From Loxodes magnus (Eukaryota > Ciliophora > Karyorelictea > Loxodida > Loxodidae): a DNA stretch of 64,000 bases. The notes under the pieces are model-generated. The model ran no database searches and was not told where the DNA came from. It worked only from the letters and a program-made list of their open reading frames with translations. The translations under genes were made by a program, and so were the position numbers. Shown piece by piece: positions 24,345 through 37,844 of the stretch. Numbering within the stretch: position 1 is the stretch's first letter; each line of letters starts with the position of its first letter. The stretch is from positions 17,960 to 81,959 of the forward strand of contig CAMPDV010002178.1 of NCBI GenBank assembly GCA_946699065.1, written 5' to 3'.

Positions 24345-27300
24345 ATTGTTTTATATGTTTTGAAGTGAGAATACGAAATTCTAATACCAGAGTGAGTTAA
24401 CAATGTATGAAAAATAGTTGAGTGATTTTTAAAGTAAAAAAAAACATTGTTTTTGATATGTTTTGAAGTGAGAATACTAAATTTTAATACCAGAGTGAGT
24501 TAACAATGTATGAAAAATAGTTGAGTGATTTTTAAAGTAAAAAAAAACATTGTTTTAGTTTTGAAGTGAGAAATTAAAATTTTAATACCAGAGTGAGTTA
24601 ACAATGTATGAAAAATAGTTGAGTGATTTTTAAAGTAAAAAAAAACATTGTTTTAGTTTTGAAGTGAGAATACTAAATTTTAATACCAGAGTGAGTTAAC
24701 AATGTATGAAAAATAGTTTAGTGATTTTGAAAGTAAAAAAAAGCATTGTTTTAGTTTTGAAGTGAGAATACTAAATTTTAATACCAGAGTGAGTTAACAA
24801 TGTATGAAAAATAGTTGAGTGATTTTTAAAGTAAAAAAAAACATTGTTTTAGTTTTGAAGTGAGAATACGAAATTTTAATACCAGAGTGAGTTAACAATG
24901 TATGAAAAATAGTTGAGTGATTTTTAAAGTAAAAAAAAACATTGTTTTAGTTTTGAAGTGAGAATACGAAATTTTAATACCAGAGTGAGTTAACAATGTA
25001 TGAAAAATAGTTGAGTGATTTTTAAAGTAAAAAAAAACATTGTTTTAGTTTTGAAGTGAGAATACTAAATTTTAATACCAGAGTGAGTTAACAATGTATG
25101 AAAAATAGTTGAGTGATTTTTAAAGTAAAAAAAAACATTGTTTTAGTTTTGAAGTGAGAATACTAAATTTTAATACCAGAGTGAGTTAACAATGTATGAA
25201 AAATAGTTGAGTGATTTTTAAAGTAAAAAAAAACATTGTTTTAGTTTTGAAGTGAGAATACGAAATTTTAATACCAGAGTGAGTTAACAATGTATGAAAA
25301 ATAGTTGAGTGATTTTTAAAGTAAAAAAAAAGCATTGTTTTAGTTTTGAAGTGAGAATACTAAATTTTAATACCAGAGTGAGTTAACAATGTATGAAAAA
25401 TAGTTGAGTGATTTTTAAAGTAAAAAAAAACATTGTTTTAGTTTTGAAGTGAGAATACTAAATTTTAATACCAGAGTGAGTTAACAATGTATGAAAAATA
25501 GTTGAGTGATTTTTAAAGTAAAAAAAAACATTGTTTTAGTTTTGAAGTGAGAATACGAAATTTTAATACCAGAGTGAGTTAACAATGTATGAAAAATAGT
25601 TGAGTGATTTTTAAAGTAAAAAAAAACATTGTTTTATATGTTTTGAAGTGAGAATACGAAATTCTAATACCAGAGTGAGTTAACAATGTATGAAAAATAG
25701 TTGAGTGATTTTTAAAGTAAAAAAAAACATTGTTTTTGATATGTTTTGAAGTGAGAATACTAAATTTTAATACCAGAGTGAGTTAACAATGTATGAAAAA
25801 TAGTTGAGTGATTTTTAAAGTAAAAAAAAACATTGTTTTAGTTTTGAAGTGAGAAATTAAAATTTTATTACCAGAGTGAGTTAACAATGTATGAAAAATA
25901 GTTGAGTGATTTTTAAAGTAAAAAAAAACATTGTTTTAGTTTTGAAGTGAGAATACGAAATTTTAATACCAGAGTGAGTTAACAATGTATGAAAAATAGT
26001 TGAGTGATTTTTAAAGTAAAAAAAAACATTGTTTTAGTTTTGAAGTGAGAATACGAAATTTTAATACCAGAGTGAGTTAACAATGTATGAAAAATAGTTG
26101 AGTGATTTTTAAAGTAAAAAAAAACATTGTTTTAGTTTTGAAGTGAGAATACTAAATTTTAATACCTGAGTTAACAATGTATGAAAAATAGTTGAGTGAT
26201 TTTTAAAGTAAAAAAAAACATTGTTTTAGTTTTGAAGTGAGAATACTAAATTTTAATACCAGAGTGAGTTAACAATGTATGAAAAATAGTTGAGTGATTT
26301 TTAAAGTAAAAAAAAACATTGTTTTAGTTTTGAAGTGAGAATACTAAATTTTAATACCAGAGTGAGTTAACAATGTATGAAAAATAGTTGAGTGATTTTT
26401 AAAGTAAAAAAAAACATTGTTTTAGTTTTGAAGTGAGAATACTAAATTTTAATACCAGAGTGAGTTAACAATGTATGAAAAATAGTTGAGTGATTTTTAA
26501 AGTAAAAAAAAACATTGTTTTAGTTTTGAAGTGAGAATACTAAATTTTAATACCTGAGTTAACAATGTATGAAAAATAGTTGAGTGATTTTTAAAGTAAA
26601 AAAAAAGCATTGTTTTAGTTTTGAAGTGAGAATACGAAATTTTAATACCAGAGTGAGTTAACAATGTATGAAAAATAGTTGAGTGATTTTTAAAGTAAAA
26701 AAAAACATTGTTTTAGTTTTGAAGTGAGAATACTAAATTTTAATACCAGAGTGAGTAACAATGTATGAAAAATAGTTGAGTGATTTTTAAAGTAAAAAAA
26801 AACATTGTTTTAGTTTTGAAGTGAGAATACGAAATTTTAATACCAGAGTGAGTTAACAATGTATGAAAAATAGTTGAGTGATTTTTAAAGTAAAAAAAAA
26901 CATTGTTTTTGATATGTTTTGAAGTGAGAATACTAAATTTTAATACCAGAGTGAGTTAACAATGTATGAAAAATAGTTGAGTGATTTTTAAAGTAAAAAA
27001 AAACATTGTTTTAGTTTTGAAGTGAGAATACGAAATTTTAATACCAGAGTGAGTTAACAATGTATGAAAAATAGTTTAGTGATTTTGAAAGTAAAAAAAA
27101 GCATTGTTTTAGTTTTGAAGTGAGAATACTAAATTTTAATACCAGAGTGAGTTAACAATGTATGAAAAATAGTTGAGTGATTTTTAAAGTAAAAAAAAAC
27201 ATTGTTTTAGTTTTGAAGTGAGAATACGAAATTTTAATACCAGAGTGAGTTAACAATGTATGAAAAATAGTTGAGTGATTTTTAAAGTAAAAAAAAACAT

Positions 27301-30300
27301 TGTTTTAGTTTTGAAGTGAGAATACGAAATTTTAATACCAGAGTGAGTTAACAATGTATGAAAAATAGTTGAGTGATTTTTAAAGTAAAAAAAAACATTG
27401 TTTTATATGTTTTGAAGTGAGAATACGAAATTCTAATACCAGAGTGAGTTAACAATGTATGAAAAATAGTTGAGTGATTTTTAAAGTAAAAAAAAACATT
27501 GTTTTTGATATGTTTTGAAGTGAGAATACTAAATTTTAATACCAGAGTGAGTTAACAATGTATGAAAAATAGTTGAGTGATTTTTAAAGTAAAAAAAAAC
27601 ATTGTTTTAGTTTTGAAGTGAGAAATTAAAATTTTAATACCAGAGTGAGTTAACAATGTATGAAAAATAGTTGAGTGATTTTTAAAGTAAAAAAAAAGCA
27701 TTGTTTTAGTTTTGAAGTGAGAATACTAAATTTTAATACCAGAGTGAGTTAACAATGTATGAAAAATAGTTGAGTGATTTTTAAAGTAAAAAAAACATTG
27801 TTTTAGTTTTGAAGTGAGAATACGAAATTTTAATACCAGAGTGAGTTAACAATGTATGAAAAATAGTTGAGTGATTTTTAAAGTAAAAAAAAACATTGTT
27901 TTAGTTTTGAAGTGAGAAATTAAAATTTTAATACCAGAGTGAGTTAACAATGTATGAAAAATAGTTGAGTGATTTTTAAAGTAAAAAAAAAGCATTGTTT
28001 TAGTTTTGAAGTGAGAATACTAAATTTTAATACCAGAGTGAGTTAACAATGTATGAAAAATAGTTGAGTGATTTTTAAAGTAAAAAAAAACATTGTTTTA
28101 GTTTTGAAGTGAGAATACGAAATTTTAATACCAGACTGAGTTAACAATGTATGAAAAATAGTTGAGTGATTTTTAAAGTAAAAAAAAACATTGTTTTAGT
28201 TTTGAAGTGAGAATACTAAATTTTAATACCAGAGTGAGTTAACAATGTATGAAAAATAGTTGAGTGATTTTTAAAGTAAAAAAAAACATTGTTTTAGTTT
28301 TGAAGTGAGAATACTAAATTTTAATACCAGAGTGAGTTAACAATGTATGAAAAATAGTTGAGTGATTTTTAAAGTAAAAAAAAACATTGTTTTAGTTTTG
28401 AAGTGAGAATACTAAATTTTAATACCTGAGTTAACAATGTATGAAAAATAGTTTAGTGATTTTGAAAGTAAAAAAAAGCATTGTTTTAGTTTTGAAGTGA
28501 GAATACTAAATTTTAATACCAGAGTGAGTTAACAATGTATGAAAAATAGTTGAGTGATTTTTAAAGTAAAAAAAAACATTGTTTTAGTTTTGAAGTGAGA
28601 ATACGAAATTTTAATACCAGAGTGAGTTAACAATGTATGAAAAATAGTTGAGTGATTTTTAAAGTAAAAAAAACATTGTTTTAGTTTTGAAGTGAGAATA
28701 CGAAATTTTAATACCAGAGTGAGTTAACAATGTATGAAAAATAGTTGAGTGATTTTTAAAGTAAAAAAAAACATTGTTTTAGTTTTGAAGTGAGAATACG
28801 AAATTTTAATACCAGAGTGAGTTAACAATGTATGAAAAATAGTTGAGTGATTTTTAAAGTAAAAAAAAACATTGTTTTAGTTTTGAAGTGAGAATACGAA
28901 ATTTTAATACCAGAGTGAGTTAACAATGTATGAAAAATAGTTGAGTGATTTTTAAAGTAAAAAAAAACATTGTTTTATATGTTTTGAAGTGAGAATACGA
29001 AATTCTAATACCAGAGTGAGTTAACAATGTATGAAAAATAGTTGAGTGATTTTTAAAGTAAAAAAAAACATTGTTTTTGATATGTTTTGAAGTGAGAATA
29101 CTAAATTTTAATACCAGAGTGAGTTAACAATGTATGAAAAATAGTTGAGTGATTTTTAAAGTAAAAAAAAACATTGTTTTAGTTTTGAAGTGAGAAATTA
29201 AAATTTTAATACCAGAGTGAGTTAACAATGTATGAAAAATAGTTGAGTGATTTTTAAAGTAAAAAAAAAGCATTGTTTTAGTTTTGAAGTGAGAATACTA
29301 AATTTTAATACCAGAGTGAGTTAACAATGTATGAAAAATAGTTGAGTGATTTTTAAAGTAAAAAAAACATTGTTTTAGTTTTGAAGTGAGAATACGAAAT
29401 TTTAATACCAGAGTGAGTTAACAATGTATGAAAAATAGTTGAGTGATTTTTAAAGTAAAAAAAAACATTGTTTTAGTTTTGAAGTGAGAATACTAAATTT
29501 TAATACCAGAGTGAGTTAACAATGTATGAAAAATAGTTGAGTGATTTTTAAAGTAAAAAAAAACATTGTTTTAGTTTTGAAGTGAGAATACTAAATTTTA
29601 ATACCAGAGTGAGTTAACAATGTATGAAAAATAGTTGAGTGATTTTTAAAGTAAAAAAAAACATTGTTTTAGTTTTGAAGTGAGAATACGAAATTTTAAT
29701 ACCAGACTGAGTTAACAATGTATGAAAAATAGTTGAGTGATTTTTAAAGTAAAAAAAAACATTGTTTTAGTTTTGAAGTGAGAATACTAAATTTTAATAC
29801 CAGAGTGAGTTAACAATGTATGAAAAATAGTTTAGTGATTTTTAAAGTAAAAAAAAACATTGTTTTAGTTTTGAAGTGAGAATACTAAATTTTAATACCA
29901 GAGTGAGTTAACAATGTATGAAAAATAGTTGAGTGATTTTTAAAGTAAAAAAAAACATTGTTTTAGTTTTGAAGTGAGAATACTAAATTTTAATACCAGA
30001 GTGAGTTAACAATGTATGAAAAATAGTTGAGTGATTTTTAAAGTAAAAAAAAACATTGTTTTAGTTTTGAAGTGAGAATACTAAATTTTAATACCAGAGT
30101 GAGTTAACAATGTATGAAAAATAGTTGAGTGATTTTTAAAGTAAAAAAAAAGCATTGTTTTAGTTTTGAAGTGAGAATACGAAATTTTAATACCAGACTG
30201 AGTTAACAATGTATGAAAAATAGTTGAGTGATTTTTAAAGTAAAAAAAAACATTGTTTTAGTTTTGAAGTGAGAATACTAAATTTTAATACCAGAGTGAG

Positions 30301-31250
30301 TTAACAATGTATGAAAAATAGTTGAGTGATTTTTAAAGTAAAAAAAAACATTGTTTTTGATATGTTTTGAAGTGAGAATACTAAATTTTAATACCAGAGT
30401 GAGTTAACAATGTATGAAAAATAGTTGAGTGATTTTTAAAGTAAAAAAAAACATTGTTTTAGTTTTGAAGTGAGAATACGAAATTTTAATACCAGAGTGA
30501 GTTAACAATGTATGAAAAATAGTTGAGTGATTTTTAAAGTAAAAAAAAAGCATTGTTTTAGTTTTGAAGTGAGAATACTAAATTTTAATACCAGAGTGAG
30601 TTAACAATGTATGAAAAATAGTTGAGTGATTTTTAAAGTAAAAAAAAACATTGTTTTAGTTTTGAAGTGAGAATACGAAATTTTAATACCAGAGTGAGTT
30701 AACAATGTATGAAAAATAGTTGAGTGATTTTTAAAGTAAAAAAAAACATTGTTTTAGTTTTGAAGTGAGAATACGAAATTTTAATACCAGAGTGAGTTAA
30801 CAATGTATGAAAAATAGTTGAGTGATTTTTAAAGTAAAAAAAAACATTGTTTTATATGTTTTGAAGTGAGAATACGAAATTCTAATACCAGAGTGAGTTA
30901 ACAATGTATGAAAAATAGTTGAGTGATTTTTAAAGTAAAAAAAAACATTGTTTTTGATATGTTTTGAAGTGAGAATACTAAATTTTAATACCAGAGTGAG
31001 TTAACAATGTATGAAAAATAGTTGAGTGATTTTTAAAGTAAAAAAAAACATTGTTTTAGTTTTGAAGTGAGAAATTAAAATTTTAATACCAGAGTGAGTT
31101 AACAATGTATGAAAAATAGTTGAGTGATTTTTAAAGTAAAAAAAAACATTGTTTTAGTTTTGAAGTGAGAATACTAAATTTTAATACCAGAGTGAGTTAA
31201 CAATGTATGAAAAATAGTTGAGTGATTTTTAAAGTAAAAAAAACATTGTT
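24345..31250 (+). repeat. Higher-order repeat family marked by an attctaat unit
   Basis: A distinctive trio of units occurs five times: an atatg unit carrying a T-to-C change (attctaat), then a gatatg/act unit, then an aaatt unit. The changed C lies at 24,381, 25,664, 27,433, 29,005 and 30,882, giving intervals of 1,283, 1,769, 1,572 and 1,877 bp. In the copies from 27.4 kb on, an act unit (with a 9A-g run in the copies at 27.4 and 29.0 kb) and an 8A-run acg unit follow the trio. Unequal intervals show insertion or loss of whole units between copies. The marker is absent from the rest of the window. Confidence 0.87.
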
Positions 31251-33290
31251 TTAGTTTTGAAGTGAGAATACGAAATTTTAATACCAGAGTGAGTTAACAA
31301 TGTATGAAAAATAGTTGAGTGATTTTTAAAGTAAAAAAAAACATTGTTTTAGTTTTGAAGTGAGAATACGAAATTTTAATACCAGAGTGAGTTAACAATG
31401 TATGAAAAATAGTTGAGTGATTTTTAAAGTAAAAAAAAACATTGTTTTAGTTTTGAAGTGAGAATACGAAATTTTAATACCAGAGTGAGTTAACAATGTA
31501 TGAAAAATAGTTGAGTGATTTTTAAAGTAAAAAAAAACATTGTTTTAGTTTTGAAGTGAGAATACGAAATTTTAATACCAGACTGAGTTAACAATGTATG
31601 AAAAATAGTTGAGTGATTTTTAAAGTAAAAAAAAACATTGTTTTAGTTTTGAAGTGAGAATACGAAATTTTAATACCAGAGTGAGTTAACAATGTATGAA
31701 AAATAGTTGAGTGATTTTTAAAGTAAAAAAAAACATTGTTTTAGTTTTGAAGTGAGAATACTAAATTTTAATACCAGAGTGAGTTAACAATGTATGAAAA
31801 ATAGTTGAGTGATTTTTAAAGTAAAAAAAAACATTGTTTTAGTTTTGAAGTGAGAATACTAAATTTTAATACCTGAGTTAACAATGTATGAAAAATAGTT
31901 TAGTGATTTTGAAAGTAAAAAAAAGCATTGTTTTAGTTTTGAAGTGAGAATACTAAATTTTAATACCAGAGTGAGTTAACAATGTATGAAAAATAGTTGA
32001 GTGATTTTTAAAGTAAAAAAAAACATTGTTTTAGTTTTGAAGTGAGAAATTAAAATTTTAATACCAGAGTGAGTTAACAATGTATGAAAAATAGTTGAGT
32101 GATTTTTAAAGTAAAAAAAAAGCATTGTTTTAGTTTTGAAGTGAGAATACTAAATTTTAATACCAGAGTGAGTTAACAATGTATGAAAAATAGTTGAGTG
32201 ATTTTTAAAGTAAAAAAAAACATTGTTTTAGTTTTGAAGTGAGAATACGAAATTTTAATACCAGAGTGAGTTAACAATGTATGAAAAATAGTTGAGTGAT
32301 TTTTAAAGTAAAAAAAACATTGTTTTAGTTTTGAAGTGAGAAATTAAAATTTTAATACCAGAGTGAGTTAACAATGTATGAAAAATAGTTGAGTGATTTT
32401 TAAAGTAAAAAAAAACATTGTTTTAGTTTTGAAGTGAGAATACTAAATTTTAATACCAGAGTGAGTTAACAATGTATGAAAAATAGTTGAGTGATTTTTA
32501 AAGTAAAAAAAAACATTGTTTTAGTTTTGAAGTGAGAATACTAAATTTTAATACCAGAGTGAGTTAACAATGTATGAAAAATAGTTGAGTGATTTTTAAA
32601 GTAAAAAAAAACATTGTTTTAGTTTTGAAGTGAGAAATTAAAATTTTAATACCAGAGTGAGTTAACAATGTATGAAAAATAGTTGAGTGATTTTTAAAGT
32701 AAAAAAAAACATTGTTTTAGTTTTGAAGTGAGAAATTAAAATTTTAATACCAGAGTGAGTTAACAATGTATGAAAAAATGTTGAGTGATTTTTAAAGTAA
32801 AAAAAAACATTGTTTTAGTTTTGAAGTGAGAAATTAAAATTTTAATACCAGAGTGAGTTAACAATGTATGAAAAAAAGTTGAGTGATTTTTAAAGTAAAA
32901 AAAAAGTTTGTTTTAGTTTTGAAGTGAGAATACGAAATTTTAATACCAGAGTGAGTTAACAATGTATGAAAAATAGTTGAGTGATTTTTAAAGTAAAAAA
33001 AAACATTGTTTTAGTTTTGAAGTGAGAATACGAAATTTTAATACCAGAGTGAGTTAACAATGTATGAAAAATAGTTGAGTGATTTTTAAAGTAAAAAAAA
33101 GCATTGTTTTAGTTTTGAAGTGAGAATACGAAATTTTAATACCAGAGTGAGTTAACAATGTATGAAAAATAGTTGAGTGATTTTTAAAGTAAAAAAAAGC
33201 ATTGTTTTAGTTTTGAAGTGAGAATACTAAATTTTAATACCAGAGTGAGTTAACAATGTATGAAAAATAGTTGAGTGATTTTTAAAGTAA

Positions 33291-35516
33291 AAAAAAAGCA
33301 GTTTTTGAGAATACTAATTTTAATACCTGAGTTAACAATTTGAGTTGAGTGATTTTTAAAGATTGTTTTAAATGAGAATAAAATTTTAATACCAGAGTGA
33401 GTTAACAATGTATGAAAAATAGTTGAGTGATTTTTAAAGTAAAAAAACATTGTTTTAGTTTTTGAGAAATTAAAATTTTAATACCAGAGTGAGTTAACAA
33501 TTATGAAGTGAGATTTTTAAAGTAAAAAAAAACATTGTTTTAGTTTGAAGTGAAATTTTAATACCAGAGTGAGTTAACAATGTATGAAAAATAGTTGAGT
33601 GATTTTTAAAGTAAAAAAAAACATTGTTTTTATGTTTTGAAGTGAGAATACGAAATTTTAATACCAGAGTGAGTTAACAATGTATGAAAAATAGTTGAGT
33701 GATTTTTAAAGTAAAAAAAAACATTGTTTTAGTTTTGAAGTGAGAATACTAAATTTTTAATACCAGAGTGAGTTAACAATGTATGAAAAATAGTTGAGTG
33801 ATTTTTTAAAGTAAAAAAAAACATTGTTTTAGTTTTGAAGTGAGAATACGAAATTTTAATACCAGAGTGAGTTAACAATGTATGAAAAATAGTTGAGTGA
33901 TTTTTAAAGTAAAAAAAAACATTGTTTTAGTTTTGAAGTGAGAATACTAAATTTTAATACCAGAGTGAGTTAACAATGTATGAAAAATATGTTGAGTGAT
34001 TTTTAAAGTAAAAAAAAACATTGTTTTAGTTTTGAAGTGAGAAATAAAATTTTAATACCAGAGTGAGTTAACAATGTATGAAAAATAGTTGAGTGATTTT
34101 TAAAGTAAAAAAAAAGTTTTTTTGATAGTTTTGAAGTGAGAATACGAAATTTTAATACCAGAGTGAGTTAACAATGTATGAAAAATAGTTGAGTGATTTT
34201 TAAAGTAAAAAAAAAAACATTGTTTTAGTTTTGAAGTGAGAATACGAAATTTTAATACCAGAATGAGTTAACAATGTATGAAAAATAGTTGAGTGATTTT
34301 TAAAGTAAAAAAAACATTGTTTTGATGTGTTTTGAAGTGAGAATACGAAATTTTAATACCAGAGTGAGTTAACAATGTATGAAAAATAGTTGAGTGATTT
34401 TTAAAGTAAAAAAAAAGCATTGTTTTAGTTTTGAAGTGAGAATACTAAATTTTAATACCAGAGTGAGTTAACAATGTATGAAAAATAGTTGAGTGATTTT
34501 TAAAGTAAAAAAAAACATTGTTTTAGTTTTGAAGTGAGAATACTAAATTTTAATACCAGAGTGAGTTAACAATGTATGAAAAATAGTTGAGTGATTTTTA
34601 AAGTAAAAAAAAAAGTTTGTTTTAGTTTTGAAGTGAGAATACGAAATTTTAATACCAGAGTGAGTTAACAATGTATGAAAAATAGTTGAGTGATTTTTAA
34701 GTAAAAAAAAACATTGTTTTAGTTTTGAAGTGAGAATACGAAATTTTAATACCAGAGTGAGTTAACAATGTATGAAAAATAGTTGAGATTTTTGATTTTG
34801 ATAAAGTGAAAAAAAAATACCATAACAATGTATTTTGTGTAATTTTTAAGTAAAAAAAAACATAGTTTTGAAGTGAGAATACTAAATTTTAATACCAGAG
34901 TGAGTTAACAATGTATGAAAAATAGTTGAGTGATTTTTAAAGTAAAAAAAAACATTGTTTTAGTTTTGAAGTGAGAAATTAAAATTTTAATACCAGAGTG
35001 AGTTAACAATGTATGAAAAATAGTTGAGTGATTTTTTAAAGTAAAAAAAAAGCATTGTTTTAGTTTTGAAGTGAGAATACTAAATTTTAATACCAGAGTG
35101 AGTTAACAATGTATGAAAAATAGTTGAGTGATTTTTAAAGTAAAAAAAACATTGTTTTAGTTTTGAAGTGAGAAATTAAAAATTTTAATACCAGAGTAGT
35201 TTATGAAGTGATTTTTAAAGTAAAAAAAAACATTGTTTTTGATACGAAGTGAGAAATTTTAATACCAGAGTGAGTTAACAATGTATGAAAAATAGTTGAG
35301 TGATTTTTAAAGTAAAAAAAAACATTGTTTTAGTTTTGAAGTGAGAATACGAAATTTTAATACCAGAGTGAGTTAACAATGTATGAAAAAATAGTTGAGT
35401 GATTTTTAAAGTAAAAAAAAAACATTGTTTTAGTTTTGAAGTGAGAATACGAAATTTTAATACCAGAGTGAGTTAACAATGTATGAAAAAATTTGAGTGA
35501 TTTTTTAAAGTAAAAA
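33291..35516 (+). repeat. Degraded satellite segment, left arm of a palindrome
   Basis: Forward units continue but are damaged in nearly every repeat. Examples are acctgag joined to gttaacaatttgag near 33,330, a missing A-run near 33,360, an 11-A run near 34,207, and heavily scrambled units at 34,780-34,850 and 35,190-35,250. Reading backward from 35,516, the unit types match those of the opposite-strand array reading forward from 35,517. Shared rare markers are a cgaagtg remnant at 35,245, tgtgtaattttt at 34,836, gatgtg at 34,324, gaatgag at 34,261, a long A-run at 34,207 and acctgag at 33,327. The damage lies almost entirely on this arm, which suggests a low-accuracy copy of the other arm. 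Confidence 0.85.
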
Positions 35517-35545
35517 CAATGTTTTTTTTTACTTTAAAAATCACT
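35500..35545. other. Inverted junction 1 (forward to reverse units)
   Basis: The forward unit stops in its A-run (ttaaagtaaaaa, ending 35,516). The next bases, caatg followed by nine T and actttaaaaa, belong to the opposite strand. The two sides are inverted copies separated by fewer than about ten bases, so the single strand could fold into a hairpin with a very small loop. No foreign sequence is present at the join. Confidence 0.93.
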
Positions 35546-36309
35546 CAACTATTTTTCATACATTGTTAACTCACTCTGGTATTAAAATTTCGTATTCTCA
35601 CTTCAAAACTAAAACAATGTTTTTTTTTACTTTAAAAATCACTCAACTATTTTTCATACATTGTTAACTCACTCTGGTATTAAAATTTAGTATTCTCACT
35701 TCAAAACTAAAACAATGTTTTTTTTTACTTTAAAAATCACTCAACTATTTTTCATACATTGTTAACTCACTCTGGTATTAAAATTTAGTATTCTCACTTC
35801 GAAACATATCAAAAACAATGTTTTTTTTTACTTTAAAAATCACTCAACTATTTTTCATACATTGTTAACTCACTCTGGTATTAAAATTTTAATTTCTCAC
35901 TTCAAAACTAAAACAATGTTTTTTTTTACTTTAAAAATCACTCAACTATTTTTCATACATTGTTAACTCACTCTGGTATTAAAATTTAGTATTCTCACTT
36001 CAAAACTAAAACAATGTTTTTTTTTACTTTAAAAATCACTCAACTATTTTTCATACATTGTTAACTCACTCTGGTATTAAAATTTTAATTTCTCACTTCA
36101 AAACTAAAACAATGTTTTTTTTTACTTTAAAAATCACTCAACTATTTTTCATACATTGTTAACTCACTCTGGTATTAAAATTTCGTATTCTCACTTCAAA
36201 ACTAAAACAATGTTTTTTTTTACTTAAAAATTACACAACTATTTTTCATACATTGTTAACTCACTCTGGTATTAAAATTTCGTATTCTCACTTCAAAACA
36301 TATCAAAAA

Positions 36310-37140
36310 CAATGTTTTTTTTTACTTTAAAAATCACTCAACTATTTTTCATACATTGTTAACTCACTCTGGTATTAAAATTTCGTATTCTCACTTCAAA
36401 ACTAAAACAATGTTTTTTTTTACTTTAAAAATCACTCAACTATTTTTCATACATTGTTAACTCACTCTGGTATTAAAATTTAGTATTCTCACTTCAAAAC
36501 TAAAACAATGTTTTTTTTTACTTTAAAAATCACTCAACTATTTTTCATACATTGTTAACTCACTCTGGTATTAAAATTTCGTATTCTCACTTCAAAACTA
36601 AAACAATGTTTTTTTTTACTTAAAAATTACACAACTATTTTTCATACATTGTTAACTCACTCTGGTATTAAAATTTAGTATTCTCACTTCAAAACTAAAA
36701 CAATGTTTTTTTTTACTTTAAAAATCACTCAACTATTTTTCATACATTGTTAACTCACTCTGGTATTAAAATTTCGTATTCTCACTTCAAAACACATCAA
36801 AAACAATGTTTTTTTTTACTTTAAAAATCACTCAACTATTTTTCATACATTGTTAACTCATTCTGGTATTAAAATTTCGTATTCTCACTTCAAAACTAAA
36901 ACAATGTTTTTTTTTTACTTTAAAAATCACTCAACTATTTTTCATACATTGTTAACTCACTCTGGTATTAAAATTTCGTATTCTCACTTCAAAACATATC
37001 AAAAACAATGTTTTTTTTTACTTTAAAAATCACTCAACTATTTTTCATACATTGTTAACTCACTCTGGTATTAAAATTTCGTATTCTCACTTCAAAACTA
37101 AAACAATGTTTTTTTTTACTTTAAAAATCACTCAACTATT
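36310..37140 (-). repeat. Block duplicated at +5,312 bp (copy 1)
   Basis: The attacacaac unit at 36,627, the gatgtg unit (reverse cacatc) at 36,793, the cattctgg unit at 36,859 and the ten-T unit after it recur in order at 41,622-42,452 with a 5,312 bp offset. The gatgtg, cattctgg and ten-T trio also occurs at 40,131-40,250, which is 3,338 bp after the first and 1,974 bp before the third. There are therefore three copies of this short series in the inverted array, plus its degraded mirror image at 34.2-34.35 kb. Confidence 0.85.
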
Positions 37141-37844
37141 TTTCATACATTGTTAACTCACTCTGGTATTAAAATTTAGTATTCTCACTTCAAAACTAAA
37201 ACAATGTTTTTTTTTACTTTAAAAATCACTCAACTATTTTTCATACATTGTTAACTCACTCTGGTATTAAAATTTCGTATTCTCACTTCAAAACTAAAAC
37301 AATGTTTTTTTTTACTTTAAAAATCACTCAACTATTTTTCATACATTGTTAACTCACTCTGGTATTAAAATTTAGTATTCTCACTTCAAAACTAAAACAA
37401 TGTTTTTTTTTACTTTAAAAATCACTCAACTATTTTTCATACATTGTTAACTCACTCTGGTATTAAAATTTCGTATTCTCACTTCAAAACTAAAACAATG
37501 TTTTTTTTTACTTTAAAAATCACTCAACTATTTTTCATACATTGTTAACTCACTCTGGTATTAAAATTTTAATTTATCACTTCAAAACTAAAACAATGTT
37601 TTTTTTTACTTTAAAAATCACTCAACTATTTTTCATACATTGTTAACTCACTCTGGTATTAAAATTTTAATTTCTCACTTCAAAACTAAAACAATGTTTT
37701 TTTTTACTTTAAAAATCACTCAACTATTTTTCATACATTGTTAACTCACTCTGGTATTAAAATTTCGTATTCTCACTTCAAAACTAAAACAATGTTTTTT
37801 TTTACTTTAAAAATCACTCAACTATTTTTCATACATTGTTAACT

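Larger units (their letters stand above)
1..33290 (+). repeat. Left array domain, forward units
   Basis: About 33 kb of forward-oriented units with few indels. The unit types present are the acg, act and aaatt variable blocks, the gatatg, atatg and ataagtg insertions, 'ttta' starts, and 99 bp units with a 9A-gcattg run. This domain alone carries the actgag type (for example 2,209, 12,104, 15,740, 20,868, 28,136 and 31,581). It lacks the tgtgtaattttt and tttaagtgag types that mark the right-hand half. Its ataagtg units keep 'cattgtttt' before the insertion, while those right of 56 kb have 'cattttttt'. It therefore appears to have been homogenised separately from the rest of the window. Confidence 0.9.

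Noticed and set aside
35500-35545. Transposon or retroelement insertion at the orientation switch.
   Set aside because: The switch goes directly from one satellite strand to the other. There is no foreign sequence, target-site duplication or terminal repeat.
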